Below, in pieces: positions 22,775 through 31,399 of a stretch of DNA of 43,960 nt (position 1 is its first letter; each line of letters opens with the position of its first letter). The translations under genes were made by a program, and so were the position numbers. A model generated the notes under the pieces. It was not told the origin of the DNA, ran no database searches, and saw nothing but the letters and a program-made list of their open reading frames with translations. Source of the DNA: Flavobacteriia bacterium (GTDB lineage Bacteria; Bacteroidota; Bacteroidia; Flavobacteriales; Schleiferiaceae); NCBI GenBank assembly GCA_013373425.1, contig JABXHW010000025.1, positions 1 through 43,960 of the forward strand, given 5' to 3'.

Positions 22775-25198
22775 CTAAAAGTCGTCTCCACCACCCTCGC
22801 CTCCGCCTCCAGGACGGTCGCTTTTCGACTTGTCTTGAATGCCAAACCTGTAGGTCAAGCTGAGGTACAAAATGCGGGATTCGCGCTTTCGGAAGAAGTC
22901 TTGGTTGAAGTCCATCGCATTTACTGAATACTCCCACTGTCTCGTGTTAAACACGTCACTCACGCGCAATCCAACATTGAGTTGATCATTCAAGAAGTCT
23001 CTTGAAAAAGCGATATCAAGACTAGTTATGGCTTGTCTGAATCCTTGTCCAGTTGGCTCCGCACCTTGATAGTTATAGGTCAATTGTGACTGGAGTTCCC
23101 ATGGTAAATCGATCATCGCACTTACACGAGTAAACCAACTGAATCCATTCTGATTGAGGTCTTCTTGAAGATTGTCGGCTACGATGAAACTCTGATACAA
23201 GTTCAAATTCGCTCTACCAGACAACCATGAAGTAAACTTACCCGTTGCGGTAAACTCTCCACCGGTTCTGATTCGCTCGCGAAGGTTTTCAAACGTGGTC
23301 AACGATCTTCCATCAGGTAGAATTCGGCGGAATCGCGTGAAGACATTTGTTGCGTATTGATAGTACACCGCTCCAGAAATTGAACCTCCTGGATAGTACC
23401 ATATATAGCTCAACTCACTACTATTGATATACTCTGGCTGCAAGTTCGGGTTACCTGACCGAAGGTTCTGAGGATCCTCGTAATCAATAATAGGATTCAA
23501 CGACCATTCGCTCGGTCTGTCGATTCTCCTGGAATAGCTCAACTGCATTTCCTGATTCTCGGCAATGCTGTACGTCAAGAATCCAGAAGGGAAAACATTG
23601 AAATAGTTGTTCGGATATTCAACGCCTCGAGCAATTCCACCTGTAAATGCCTGCTCAAAACGAAGTCCAACTTGAGCTTTCCAACGATTGCTCAGCTGCA
23701 TTCCAAAGTTGCCATAAACGGCGTGAATGTTCTGTTTGAAATAGAAGGCGTTTGAACGGAGCGTGTCATCAATAAATGGTTCACTTTCTTCGTATCGGAT
23801 TTGAGCATCTCGAACCTCATCTGAAGTGTTCCAAATACTCTTCCAGCCCAATTCCATACGACCCCAGTTGCCAAAGTTGCGCTCGTAGTCGAAGGATGCA
23901 ACGATCATCTGCTCAAGCTCTGTCTCCGGAAATTGTTGGTAGACATTCGGTAGGCTATCCGTGGAGTTATCATATTCGTTGAATACCCATGCGATATCTT
24001 GAAAGTCGTCATCAATAGTGCGAGAGTAGCTCAAATCGGCTACCCATTTCTCTTTGTTCTCTCGCTCGGCATCGTGCTCGTAGTGCAAGGCAAAGTCGCT
24101 ATTCGTTCTGTTACGCACTTCATTCACATCGCGATAAGATGAAGTTACTACCTCGCCTTGGGAGGTGTTCAAGTAATCCGCAAACTCTGGACTATTGCCT
24201 TCTCTGGTGTTCCAATTGGTCGAAAACGAAATGACATCTGCATCCGTCATGCTCCAATCTGCTCCCAAGCGAATGTTGTGAGATTCGTTTCTTCTAAAAC
24301 TCTCCTCATCAGAACGAATGGAAAAGGTGGTGTCAGGGAGATAGTTTGTACGATAATCGTAGCCAAATCCATCGCGGTAATTGTTGTTGTACCCGTAACC
24401 AGCAAAGAATGTCCAAGCCCCTTCTCTTCTGCTCAAAAATGCATTGGCATCGTACTTATTATTTGTTCCGATACTTCCAGCAACATTTCCACTCCAACCT
24501 CTTCGGCGGTCTTTTTTTGTAATAATATTGATGATACCTCCAGTCCCATCCGCATCGTATTTGGCTGAAGGATTAGTGATGAGCTCAACGCGCTCTATCA
24601 TGGAGGCAGGAATCTGCTGAAGGGCAGACTGATCATCCATTCCAATCAATGTGCTTGGTCGACCGTCTATCCAAACCCGAACGTTGGAATTGCCACGGAG
24701 ACTGATATTTCCATCCAAATCGACATTCACGGATGGAATGTTATTCAGTACATCAGCTGCTTGACCGCCTCGAGTATTCACTTCATCTGTAACAGTAAAG
24801 ACGCGCTTATCCAAGCCCATCAATGCATCTGGCTGATCTTCGATAATTTCGATTTCAGAAATGGTGTTGGCGTCAGGTTGAAGAACTAGATTTCCCAAGA
24901 CTTCTCTATCCCCTAAGCTCAATCGAATATCTCGGCGCCAAAGGGTTTCGTAACCAAACATCTCCAGAGAAACCTTGTACGATCCAGGCTCGTCAATTTG
25001 AAGGCGGAAATCACCATCAAAATCTGCCCGAACAGCCGACAGTGGTTCTTCGGAGTTTGAGGCGTAAATGGTGACTACCGCTGGAACGGGTTCACCTGTC
25101 TCATCCACCACACTACCAACAACCTCAATGATTTGAGAAAAGGCAAGGTAGGGCATCGCCATACAAAACAGTATAGTCAAGAAGCGTTGAGAGAACAT
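22775..25198 (-). CDS. TonB-dependent receptor-like outer membrane beta-barrel protein
   Basis: This 807-residue protein has a signal peptide (MFSQRFLTILFCMAMPYLAFS). Next come a carboxypeptidase-regulatory-like Ig domain (about residues 22-105, with GSVVDETGEPVPAVVTIY), a plug domain (about 125-215, with QAADVLNNIPSVNVDLDGNI and the VELITNPSAKYDADGTGGII stretch) and a long barrel. The barrel is of the outer-membrane beta-barrel type common in Bacteroidota (QLSYSRRIDRPSEWSLNP, GNPNLQPEYI), ending in strand LYLSLTYRFG. An unusual G/D-rich tail (about 20 residues) follows the last strand. The substrate is unknown, and there is no SusD partner, so it is not a typical polysaccharide locus. The ATG at 25198 is chosen because it starts the signal peptide; longer starts exist at 25219 and 25225. 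A promoter box lies upstream. Confidence 0.9.
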   Translation of the reverse strand: MFSQRFLTILFCMAMPYLAFSQIIEVVGSVVDETGEPVPAVVTIYASNSEEPLSAVRADFDGDFRLQIDEPGSYKVSLEMFGYETLWRRDIRLSLGDREVLGNLVLQPDANTISEIEIIEDQPDALMGLDKRVFTVTDEVNTRGGQAADVLNNIPSVNVDLDGNISLRGNSNVRVWIDGRPSTLIGMDDQSALQQIPASMIERVELITNPSAKYDADGTGGIINIITKKDRRRGWSGNVAGSIGTNNKYDANAFLSRREGAWTFFAGYGYNNNYRDGFGYDYRTNYLPDTTFSIRSDEESFRRNESHNIRLGADWSMTDADVISFSTNWNTREGNSPEFADYLNTSQGEVVTSSYRDVNEVRNRTNSDFALHYEHDAERENKEKWVADLSYSRTIDDDFQDIAWVFNEYDNSTDSLPNVYQQFPETELEQMIVASFDYERNFGNWGRMELGWKSIWNTSDEVRDAQIRYEESEPFIDDTLRSNAFYFKQNIHAVYGNFGMQLSNRWKAQVGLRFEQAFTGGIARGVEYPNNYFNVFPSGFLTYSIAENQEMQLSYSRRIDRPSEWSLNPIIDYEDPQNLRSGNPNLQPEYINSSELSYIWYYPGGSISGAVYYQYATNVFTRFRRILPDGRSLTTFENLRERIRTGGEFTATGKFTSWLSGRANLNLYQSFIVADNLQEDLNQNGFSWFTRVSAMIDLPWELQSQLTYNYQGAEPTGQGFRQAITSLDIAFSRDFLNDQLNVGLRVSDVFNTRQWEYSVNAMDFNQDFFRKRESRILYLSLTYRFGIQDKSKSDRPGGGGEGGGDDF

Positions 25199-25250
25199 AG
25201 ATAAATCCTTGTAGCGCATGGTCATAAGACAAACAGAGCGCGCAAAGGTT

Positions 25251-25258
25251 CAAAATTA
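25251..25258 (-). promoter_or_regulatory. -7 box for the TonB-type receptor gene
   Basis: The minus strand reads TAATTTTG, 53 bases before the chosen start. A TTTG lies 15 bases further upstream, shorter than the usual spacing. Confidence 0.4.
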
Positions 25259-25265
25259 TCCGTCG

Positions 25266-26243
25266 TTATTTCACAAATAGCTCGGCGATTTGAACCGCAT
25301 TAGTAGCCGCGCCTTTGCGAAGGTTATCCGCTACAATCCAGCAGTTTACAGCGTTCGGGTTGGAATAGTCTTGACGAATTCTACCTACAAACACATCGTC
25401 TTTGCCTTCCGCAAATCTTGGCATTGGATATAGATTCACGTCTGGATTGTCCTGCAAAGTGATACCTGAGCAATTCTGTAAAATCTGACGAATCTCCGGA
25501 ATTGAAGGAGCATCGTTGAACTCGATATTCACCGACTCACTATGACCCCCTTGAACAGGTACACGAACGGCAGTAGCAGATACCATTACGCTATTGTCTT
25601 GAAGAATCTTAACCGTTTCACGGGTCATCTTCATCTCCTCTTTTGTGTAGCCATTCTCTGTGAATACGTCGCAGTGCGGTAAACAGTTTTTATCGATTGG
25701 ATAGGGGTAAGCCATCTTGCCTTTCTCACCCTTTCTTTCATTCTCGAGTTGAGCCACCGCCTTCACACCCGTACCCGTAATGCTTTGGTATGTGCTCACG
25801 ATTGCGCGACGAATACCGTAGCGCTCGTGAAGTGGTTTCAATACCATCACCAATTGGATCGTCGAACAATTCGGATTGGCGATGATCATATCATTCTCAC
25901 CAATCGCATCTGCATTGATTTCTGGAACGACGAGAGGAATACCCTCCTCCATTCTCCAAGCAGAGCTGTTGTCGATTACACGAGTGCCGACCTCTGCGAA
26001 CTTGGGAGCCCAGGCCTTGGAAACATCGCCACCTGCGGAAAAGAGAGCAATGTCCGGTTTAGCCGCAACCGCATCAGGAATAGAAACCACTTCTACCTCC
26101 TGCCCCTTGAAAGAAACCTTCTTCCCTACCGAGCGAATCGACGCCGCCGGAATGAGTTCAGTGACTGGAAAGTTTCTCTCGGCAAGAACCTGCAACATGA
26201 CGTTTCCTACCATCCCCGTTGCGCCTACAACAGCTACCCGCAT
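25266..26243 (-). CDS. asd: Aspartate-semialdehyde dehydrogenase
   Basis: This enzyme reduces aspartyl phosphate to aspartate semialdehyde with NADPH, the branch point to lysine/diaminopimelate, threonine and methionine. The 325-residue product opens with the nucleotide-binding loop VAVVGATGMVG (residues 3-13) and has the catalytic cysteine C126 in NPNCSTIQ. Other conserved segments are SAGGDVSKAWAP near residue 70, YQSITGTGVKAVAQLENE and VPVQGGHSESVNIEF near residue 230, the last holding the catalytic histidine. Length and sequence are typical. Gene start and end have short gaps to neighbours; a promoter box lies 30 bases upstream. It is the first of four minus-strand genes down to the reductase, but internal promoters and repeats suggest separate units. 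Confidence 0.97.
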   Translation of the reverse strand: MRVAVVGATGMVGNVMLQVLAERNFPVTELIPAASIRSVGKKVSFKGQEVEVVSIPDAVAAKPDIALFSAGGDVSKAWAPKFAEVGTRVIDNSSAWRMEEGIPLVVPEINADAIGENDMIIANPNCSTIQLVMVLKPLHERYGIRRAIVSTYQSITGTGVKAVAQLENERKGEKGKMAYPYPIDKNCLPHCDVFTENGYTKEEMKMTRETVKILQDNSVMVSATAVRVPVQGGHSESVNIEFNDAPSIPEIRQILQNCSGITLQDNPDVNLYPMPRFAEGKDDVFVGRIRQDYSNPNAVNCWIVADNLRKGAATNAVQIAELFVK

Positions 26244-26272
26244 TTCGTGTGATATTTTGTATTTTCAGATGG

Positions 26273-26280
26273 CAAAATTA
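26273..26280 (-). promoter_or_regulatory. -7 box for asd
   Basis: The minus strand reads TAATTTTG, 30 bases before the asd start. It sits in the 59-base gap shared with the divergent lamin-tail gene. No -33 TTG element at usual spacing was seen. Confidence 0.45.
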
Positions 26281-26302
26281 ACCAAACCAACCTGTTTTTC
26301 AC

Positions 26303-28681
26303 ATGAAACCTATCCTTTTATTGATGGGTGCGTGCGCATGCTTTTGTGTCCGCGCCCAAGTGACCTGGCACGATGCATTCTCAGATTCAAGCCTAGCTAT
26401 AAATCCTTTGTGGATCGGCGACACGGCGCTGTTCATTCACAGCAACGACCAACTTCAACTTTCCGACACAAATGCTGGAAATGCTAAAATAAGCACGGCG
26501 AGTAGTGTTTCTGCTTCAGGGCATTGGTCAGGGTGGTTAGGGCTGGATTTTAATCCTTCTGGTTCAAACTACACAGAGATTACTTTGTGCGAAGACGCGG
26601 GCGGGCAAGCCTCTGTTTTAAAATTCGGAGGCGATGCGCGCGATCGAATTAGTCTGTTGTACCGACTTCCTGGGATTGACCATGAGCTTTGGACGAGCTC
26701 CGATGGACTACTCTCACCTTCAAACATCGACTTAGAGTGGGAAGTAGTTCGGTATCCAGATTCAATATGGACGGTGAGCGTAAATTTAAATCAAGCTGGC
26801 TGGCAGAATTTGGGCTTCGCTCCTGACACCTCCGTTTTCCCATCAACGCAATTCAGCATTGCCTGCTTTTACACAAAGACTAGAGCAACAAAATTCAGAT
26901 TCGATAATCTTTCAGTTTCTGGATTTCCTTTCACGGATACGACACGCCCGGAGGTGATCGCTCACCGCTGGGTAGACCGACAAACGTTAGAGATGGAACT
27001 CTCCGAGAAATGCTATTCCGATTCACTACATGTCTTCGACCATAAGGGCACTTCTTGGGAAGTGTTCTTCTCGAATGCAAATACTCTTCAGCTTCGAGGT
27101 TCTCGCCCTGCTGAAAATGGAGCCTACATCTTAGACCTATCTCCTATTCATGATGCCTATCAAAACGAAATGCTTCCTTTTCATACTGCCCTTCATCGTC
27201 CGCTTCCCAAGAGCATTGTCATCAACGAAGTGATGTGCGATGCAGAGCCCCTTGTTGATGTGGACTATGAGTATGTAGAGCTTCTCAATCTTTCCGACGA
27301 CACTCTGAGTTTGTGGAATTGGGAGGTTAGAGTAAACTCGAGTGTACACTTGCTCGACAGCGTTGTGCTGCAACCCCACAGCTACCATATTGTTCCATTA
27401 TCGCTACCAAACTCCACTGCTGAGATACAACTTTACGACGACTGGAACGAGGAAATAGATCGATTCAACTACTCGAATGACCTGCACAGTTCACTTTGGA
27501 AAAAGCACGGTGGCTGGTCCATTGAACGAGATGAAAACCGTCCGTTATCAGACCTAAACTATGCCTGGTCGTCCTCGAATTCCAGTATGGGAGGAACACC
27601 AGGGTATCAGAATCAACCTGAAACGAATGATCGCTCACCTTTAAACTCCATTCGCTCCATTTCATGGTTTGGTGACTCGATTGAGCTTCTATTCAGTGTG
27701 GGAATTGATTCCTTGGATTGGGGTCAAAAGATGTACCTCCCGAAAGATATTCTGGGTTCCAGATGGATAGTTCCTGCTACAGGTCCTGTTATGAACCTTC
27801 AAGCCTACAGCACATCATCATATCCTATCGATAGTCTCTATATCCACCTTCCTGAGGCGCTTCATCATTCTCCACAAATCTTTATTTCTGAAGTGCTATT
27901 TCAACCAGAAGAGGGCGTATCCGAGTTCGTTGAACTTTACAATCCGGGGCCTGGGGCGGTCCTTTTGAATGAACTGAGAATCTCAAAATGGAGTCGAGAT
28001 TTCGGCATTGAAGAGCTAAAGCCGATCTGTGAAATCCCTCAACCGATGCTACCCGGAGAGGTTGTCCTTATAGCCCTTGCCGATCCATCTTCACTTTTCA
28101 ACACCTATCCAATATCTGATACTCGGGCACTCCTCGATTATGAAGCAACCGTATCTCTAACAGCGTTATCTGCAACGGATGGGCTGTGTATCGCCAGGGC
28201 CAATGGTTCCATCATCGATTCTGTAGCGTGGAACAAAGACAGCTACCATTCTTACTTATCGGACACACGCGGAATTAGTCTCACGCGCAATTCTCCAGGA
28301 TCAGCTTGGCAATCCTCTTCTCAACCAATGGCCACCCCTGGAGTGCACTCGGCTTTTCAACCAAAGATGTACGAAGAGCCAAAAATCGTCAATGCTCGGT
28401 TCTCTCCGAATGGTGATCAATACAAAGATTACGTTGAGCTGTTTCTACCAAATCATTGGCAAGAGTGGGTGATTTATGCTGATGTATACAACGCAGCAGG
28501 TCAGCATATCTGCTCGATAACACCTGGGGAGCCGCTTGTTCTACCCTCGGCGATTCGGTGGGCTGGAAAGAAGAATGGACAGGTCTTGCCAGCAGGTCAG
28601 TATATGTTAGTTGTTCGAGCCGAAAACCAAGACGGGCGCGTTGAGTTTTGGCGTCATGGTTGTCTGTTGATTGATGAATGA
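26303..28681 (+). CDS. Secreted protein with lamin-tail domains and a gliding-type C-terminal domain
   Basis: The 792-residue protein has a signal peptide (about residues 1-19, ending near CFCVRAQ). An N-terminal beta-sandwich-like region of 200 residues precedes an Ig-like segment. Two lamin-tail (LTD) domains follow; their starts read SIVINEVMCDAEPLVDVDYE (about residue 307) and IFISEVLFQPEEGVSEFVEL (about 525). The last 100 residues resemble the CHU_C/FlgD-like domain seen at the end of T9SS cargo: the RFSPNGDQYKDYVELFLP motif and LPAGQYMLVVRAENQDGR. It is probably exported by the T9SS and displayed on the cell surface. No enzyme domain is visible, so adhesion or a structural role is the likeliest inference. 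It is divergent from asd. Confidence 0.85.
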   Translation: MKPILLLMGACACFCVRAQVTWHDAFSDSSLAINPLWIGDTALFIHSNDQLQLSDTNAGNAKISTASSVSASGHWSGWLGLDFNPSGSNYTEITLCEDAGGQASVLKFGGDARDRISLLYRLPGIDHELWTSSDGLLSPSNIDLEWEVVRYPDSIWTVSVNLNQAGWQNLGFAPDTSVFPSTQFSIACFYTKTRATKFRFDNLSVSGFPFTDTTRPEVIAHRWVDRQTLEMELSEKCYSDSLHVFDHKGTSWEVFFSNANTLQLRGSRPAENGAYILDLSPIHDAYQNEMLPFHTALHRPLPKSIVINEVMCDAEPLVDVDYEYVELLNLSDDTLSLWNWEVRVNSSVHLLDSVVLQPHSYHIVPLSLPNSTAEIQLYDDWNEEIDRFNYSNDLHSSLWKKHGGWSIERDENRPLSDLNYAWSSSNSSMGGTPGYQNQPETNDRSPLNSIRSISWFGDSIELLFSVGIDSLDWGQKMYLPKDILGSRWIVPATGPVMNLQAYSTSSYPIDSLYIHLPEALHHSPQIFISEVLFQPEEGVSEFVELYNPGPGAVLLNELRISKWSRDFGIEELKPICEIPQPMLPGEVVLIALADPSSLFNTYPISDTRALLDYEATVSLTALSATDGLCIARANGSIIDSVAWNKDSYHSYLSDTRGISLTRNSPGSAWQSSSQPMATPGVHSAFQPKMYEEPKIVNARFSPNGDQYKDYVELFLPNHWQEWVIYADVYNAAGQHICSITPGEPLVLPSAIRWAGKKNGQVLPAGQYMLVVRAENQDGRVEFWRHGCLLIDE

Positions 28682-28724
28682 AATCGAGAAAAAATTCTCC
28701 ACCTTTGTGTAAACCGAGCACTGC

Positions 28725-29771
28725 ATGACCAAGCAAGAGAAAATTGAAAACTTCGATCCCAACGGATTGGCAAGCGGCAAGCACATCTATGGATTGCCAT
28801 TCAATTACAAAGACGCTGAAATTGTTATCCTTCCCGTTCCATGGGAGGTAACCGTTAGTTATGCCGGTGGAACCGCCCTTGGTCCAGAAGCCATTTTGGA
28901 AGCCTCGAAGCAGGTGGATTTGTACGACCCTTTCGTAACAGATGCGTGGAAGATGGGATTGTACATGAAGAAAATCGATCCAAAGCTGGTCGAGAAAAGC
29001 CGCAAGTACCGAGAGAAGGCCGTGGCTTATTTGTCTGCGCTGGAAGTGGGTCATATCGACAATGCCACTGAAGAGCTTCTTGAAAAGATCAACAAGACCT
29101 GCAAGAAGATGGTGCGATGGGTTGAGGAGCAGTGTTCAGAAATGATGAACGACGGAAAGCACGTCATCCTTCTCGGTGGCGATCATAGTACTCCTCTCGG
29201 ATATTTCAAAGCGCTAGCCAAGAAGCAATCTTTCGGCATTCTCCAAATTGATGCTCATGCGGATTTACGGGATGCCTATGAAGGCTTCGAGTACTCGCAT
29301 GCGTCTATCATGTTCAACGCATTGAAGATTGAAGGCGTAGAGAAGCTTGTTCAAGTAGGCATTCGCGATTACTGCGAAGAAGAAGTTGAAGTGATTGAGA
29401 ATTCGAACGGCCGTATTCGAACGTTTTACGACCGTGATCTAAAGCAAGAGCAATACAGCGGTGCTACTTGGAAAGGTCAGGTAGAAAGCATCATTAAAGA
29501 GCTTCCCGACAACGTATATGTGAGTTTTGATATTGATGGTCTAGACCCAAAGCTTTGTCCGAATACCGGCACACCTGTAGCTGGAGGTTTCGAAACTGAC
29601 CATGTACTCTACTTACTGGAGCGCCTCGCAGAATCCGGTAAAACGATTGTTGGAATGGACTTAAACGAGGTGGCGCCAGGCCCTCATGATGAATGGGACG
29701 CCAATGTGGGCGCAAGACTACTCTATCGAATGGCGAATCTATGGGGCAAGAACATCGGGGTTATCGGCTAA
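28725..29771 (+). CDS. Ureohydrolase family enzyme, probably agmatinase
   Basis: The 348-residue product is an arginase/agmatinase/formimidoylglutamase family enzyme with a binuclear manganese site. The metal motifs are complete: GGDHST (about residue 145), DAHADLR (about 170) and SFDIDGLDP (about 265), plus the substrate-site segment GTPVAGGFE. The N-terminal FNYKDAEIVILPVPWEVTVS and the following GGTALGPEAILEASKQ are typical of bacterial agmatinase-like members, so urea release from agmatine is the likeliest reaction, giving putrescine; other family members cannot be excluded without comparison. It contains a long inserted helix region (about 75-125). It follows the lamin-tail gene by 43 bases and ends by overlapping the stop of the opposite lipoprotein gene. 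Confidence 0.88.
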   Translation: MTKQEKIENFDPNGLASGKHIYGLPFNYKDAEIVILPVPWEVTVSYAGGTALGPEAILEASKQVDLYDPFVTDAWKMGLYMKKIDPKLVEKSRKYREKAVAYLSALEVGHIDNATEELLEKINKTCKKMVRWVEEQCSEMMNDGKHVILLGGDHSTPLGYFKALAKKQSFGILQIDAHADLRDAYEGFEYSHASIMFNALKIEGVEKLVQVGIRDYCEEEVEVIENSNGRIRTFYDRDLKQEQYSGATWKGQVESIIKELPDNVYVSFDIDGLDPKLCPNTGTPVAGGFETDHVLYLLERLAESGKTIVGMDLNEVAPGPHDEWDANVGARLLYRMANLWGKNIGVIG

Positions 29772-30598
29772 AGCTGAATAATAACTGTGTTGTTTCCATC
29801 GGAAACTTCTGCTTTGTTGTCGCAGTCGCCGTCGCCAAAATCGACGCGATAAATCGGCATTCCAGTCACGCTCAACTCGTACGTCCCATCCACGAGATAA
29901 AGGCAGTTGAAGGTCCAGATAAGGTCTTCAATAGTCGCCGCGTGCCATGAAGGCTGACCCGTTCTTTCACCAATCGCAGTTCCAGTTATTGAAAACTTGA
30001 TGTTGCCCGGGTCAAAAGGGAAGAATCCCTCTGTCCAAGTGCGAGTGCGAGAACTGCGGTAGTGCAGTGTATCACCCGGAGAATAGACAGCGGATCCATC
30101 GATATCCACTGCCCACTCCGGTTGATTGGCCGAATTGAGGCCCATGAAAACTTGATGGTAAAGGCCAGTAACCTTCACCTGATTGATGTAGTAGTTGATG
30201 AACTCAATATCAGAAGTTGCACCCCCTTGCGTTCTCGGCAAAGTGAAAGTGGTGCGAATGATACCTGATCGAGTATTGCCATTTGCGTCTGTACAGCCTG
30301 TTCCGAAATCAACAGTCACTCGGTGCATCATTGAGGTGAGTGTGTCTACGGTAATCACTGCGCAGGTGAGGACATCCGAAGTCTTACCGTTGTAGGCACC
30401 TTCATACGCGAGGTCTGAAATCGTAGAGGCATCGTCGTAAGGAACAGAAGCCACTGCCGCAGCAGAAGTCGCCTGCTCGTCGTGCTCTACTGGTCGGTCG
30501 AGCGGATTAAAGTCTTTTTCACAAGCAACAATGAGTAGCGCCATTGTCGCCATCATCCATGCACTTCTTTCTAACCAGGACTTATTGCTCTTTCCCAT
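29768..30598 (-). CDS. Lipoprotein of unknown function (276 aa)
   Basis: The N-terminus is a lipoprotein signal with lipobox IVAC (Cys at about residue 26) after a basic lead. The mature part is low in lysine and rich in Thr, Ser, Gly and Asp, with beta-prone strands (FTLPRTQGGATSDIEFIN and IKFSITGTAIGERTG). It resembles the many beta-sandwich surface or periplasmic lipoproteins of Flavobacteriales, but no family can be named. An acidic DFGDGDCDNKAEV segment close to the C-terminus could bind calcium. It ends tail-to-tail with the agmatinase gene, sharing the bases CTAA at 29768-29771. Its upstream region is the large repeat zone B. Confidence 0.8.
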   Translation of the reverse strand: MGKSNKSWLERSAWMMATMALLIVACEKDFNPLDRPVEHDEQATSAAAVASVPYDDASTISDLAYEGAYNGKTSDVLTCAVITVDTLTSMMHRVTVDFGTGCTDANGNTRSGIIRTTFTLPRTQGGATSDIEFINYYINQVKVTGLYHQVFMGLNSANQPEWAVDIDGSAVYSPGDTLHYRSSRTRTWTEGFFPFDPGNIKFSITGTAIGERTGQPSWHAATIEDLIWTFNCLYLVDGTYELSVTGMPIYRVDFGDGDCDNKAEVSDGNNTVIIQL

Positions 30599-30692
30599 GA
30601 CCGTTCGGATTATGTATGAAATGCAATTTCAGGAGGTTAGCGGTAAAAAGTTGAGGGAAATGGATGTCAGGGAAGGATTACGGGAGACGGGT

Positions 30693-30852
30693 AGACTGAC
30701 AGACTAATAGAGGGTCAGATTATTAGGCTACAAGAAGGTTAGGCAGTCAGACCAATAGACTATCCCAGGGCCAGATTATTAGAAGGTCGGAGAGCTGGAC
30801 TCATGGACACCAGGCCTGCTGCATGATTGGAAAGCCGGAGAGATGGAAGGCG
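30693..30852. repeat. Long octad tract (20 words)
   Basis: Twenty consecutive 8-bp words keep perfect register. Nearly all begin with AG or GG, for example AGACTAAT and GGAGAGCT. One word, AGATTATT, occurs twice 56 bp (7 words) apart, followed both times by AGAAGGT or a close relative within two words. Words otherwise differ widely, so the tract is old or kept in phase despite mutation. Confidence 0.85.
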
Positions 30853-30880
30853 GAATGTTCATAGTTCACCGGCAGATTGC

Positions 30881-30940
30881 TTGGCGGACGAACGAATGAC
30901 TTGGCGGGTGGGTGATTGGCTTGGCGGGTGAACGGTAGTG
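30881..30940. repeat. 20-bp periodic repeat
   Basis: TTGGCGG occurs at 30881, 30901 and 30921, exactly 20 bp apart, each with a partly similar continuation. The third copy runs into element copy B. Confidence 0.7.
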
Positions 30941-31146
30941 CCATTGGATGATTTGCCCCCGGGGGCCGAGTCCCTCGACCCCTCCATCAAGTTCGGAACT
31001 TTGATATTGAATTTCTGAATCTCAAGCACTAACTCTGTGAATCACGCAATTCTTTTTTGGGAGCCGTTAGTAAACGTTTACTCTCCGGCTAGCGGTTTGT
31101 GTTTGCTTAACTTGATAGTGGGGACGCGGGTACGCGCCCCGGGCAG
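30926..31146 (+). repeat. 221-bp dispersed element, copy B
   Basis: It aligns without gaps to the reverse complement of 14094-14314 at about 88 percent. Conserved features are the CCCCCGGGGG palindrome at 30956-30965, the hairpin at 30962-30982, the dyad GTGAATCAC, a T-run near 31052 and a second hairpin at 31120-31140 ending in CCCCGGGC. The copy has stop codons in the frame that is open in copy A, confirming a non-coding nature. Confidence 0.9.
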
Positions 31147-31157
31147 AAGATGGGCGA

Positions 31158-31213
31158 GAGGTCGGAGGTCAAAGTCCGGAATTCGGAGGTCAGGGGTCGG
31201 ACGGCTGGAGGAT
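31158..31213. repeat. Heptad tract (8 words)
   Basis: Eight 7-bp words keep register right after element B, for example GAGGTCG and GGGGTCG; GAGGTCA occurs twice, 21 bp apart. Confidence 0.8.
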
Positions 31214-31296
31214 GATACAGAATAGTTCAACTGTTGAGGAAATGAGCTCGCCAGCTGGAGGGAAATTTTCTGACATGCTTTCGTGCCAACAAGAAT

Positions 31297-31352
31297 CCGT
31301 GCACATCGCACGTCCATACGCCCGCACAACCCCACGTCCGCACGCCTTCACT
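31297..31352. repeat. Octad tract (7 words) upstream of purQ
   Basis: Seven 8-bp words keep register, most ending in ACG or AC, for example TCCATACG and TCCGCACG. It ends 40 bases before the purQ promoter box. Confidence 0.75.
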
Positions 31353-31391
31353 TATCCCCCTTTTCTCGTTCTCCAACTAAAGACTATTACC

Positions 31392-31399
31392 TACCTTTG
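31392..31399 (+). promoter_or_regulatory. -7 box for purQ
   Basis: The sequence is TACCTTTG, an exact TAnnTTTG box, 17 bases before the purQ start. No TTG at the -33 position was found. Confidence 0.5.

Noticed and set aside
22775-25198. A polysaccharide-utilisation locus around the TonB-type receptor
   Set aside because: No SusD-like gene, glycoside hydrolase or hybrid regulator is nearby, and the barrel type differs from SusC.
14094-31146. Inverted pair as the ends of a 17-kb composite transposon
   Set aside because: No transposase or integrase lies between the copies, the genes inside are ordinary housekeeping genes with uniform composition, and no target-site duplication was seen.
30693-31352. 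A CRISPR-like or tandem-spacer array
   Set aside because: Units are 7 or 8 bp without constant repeats of 20-50 bp, there are no spacers of regular length, and no cas genes are present.
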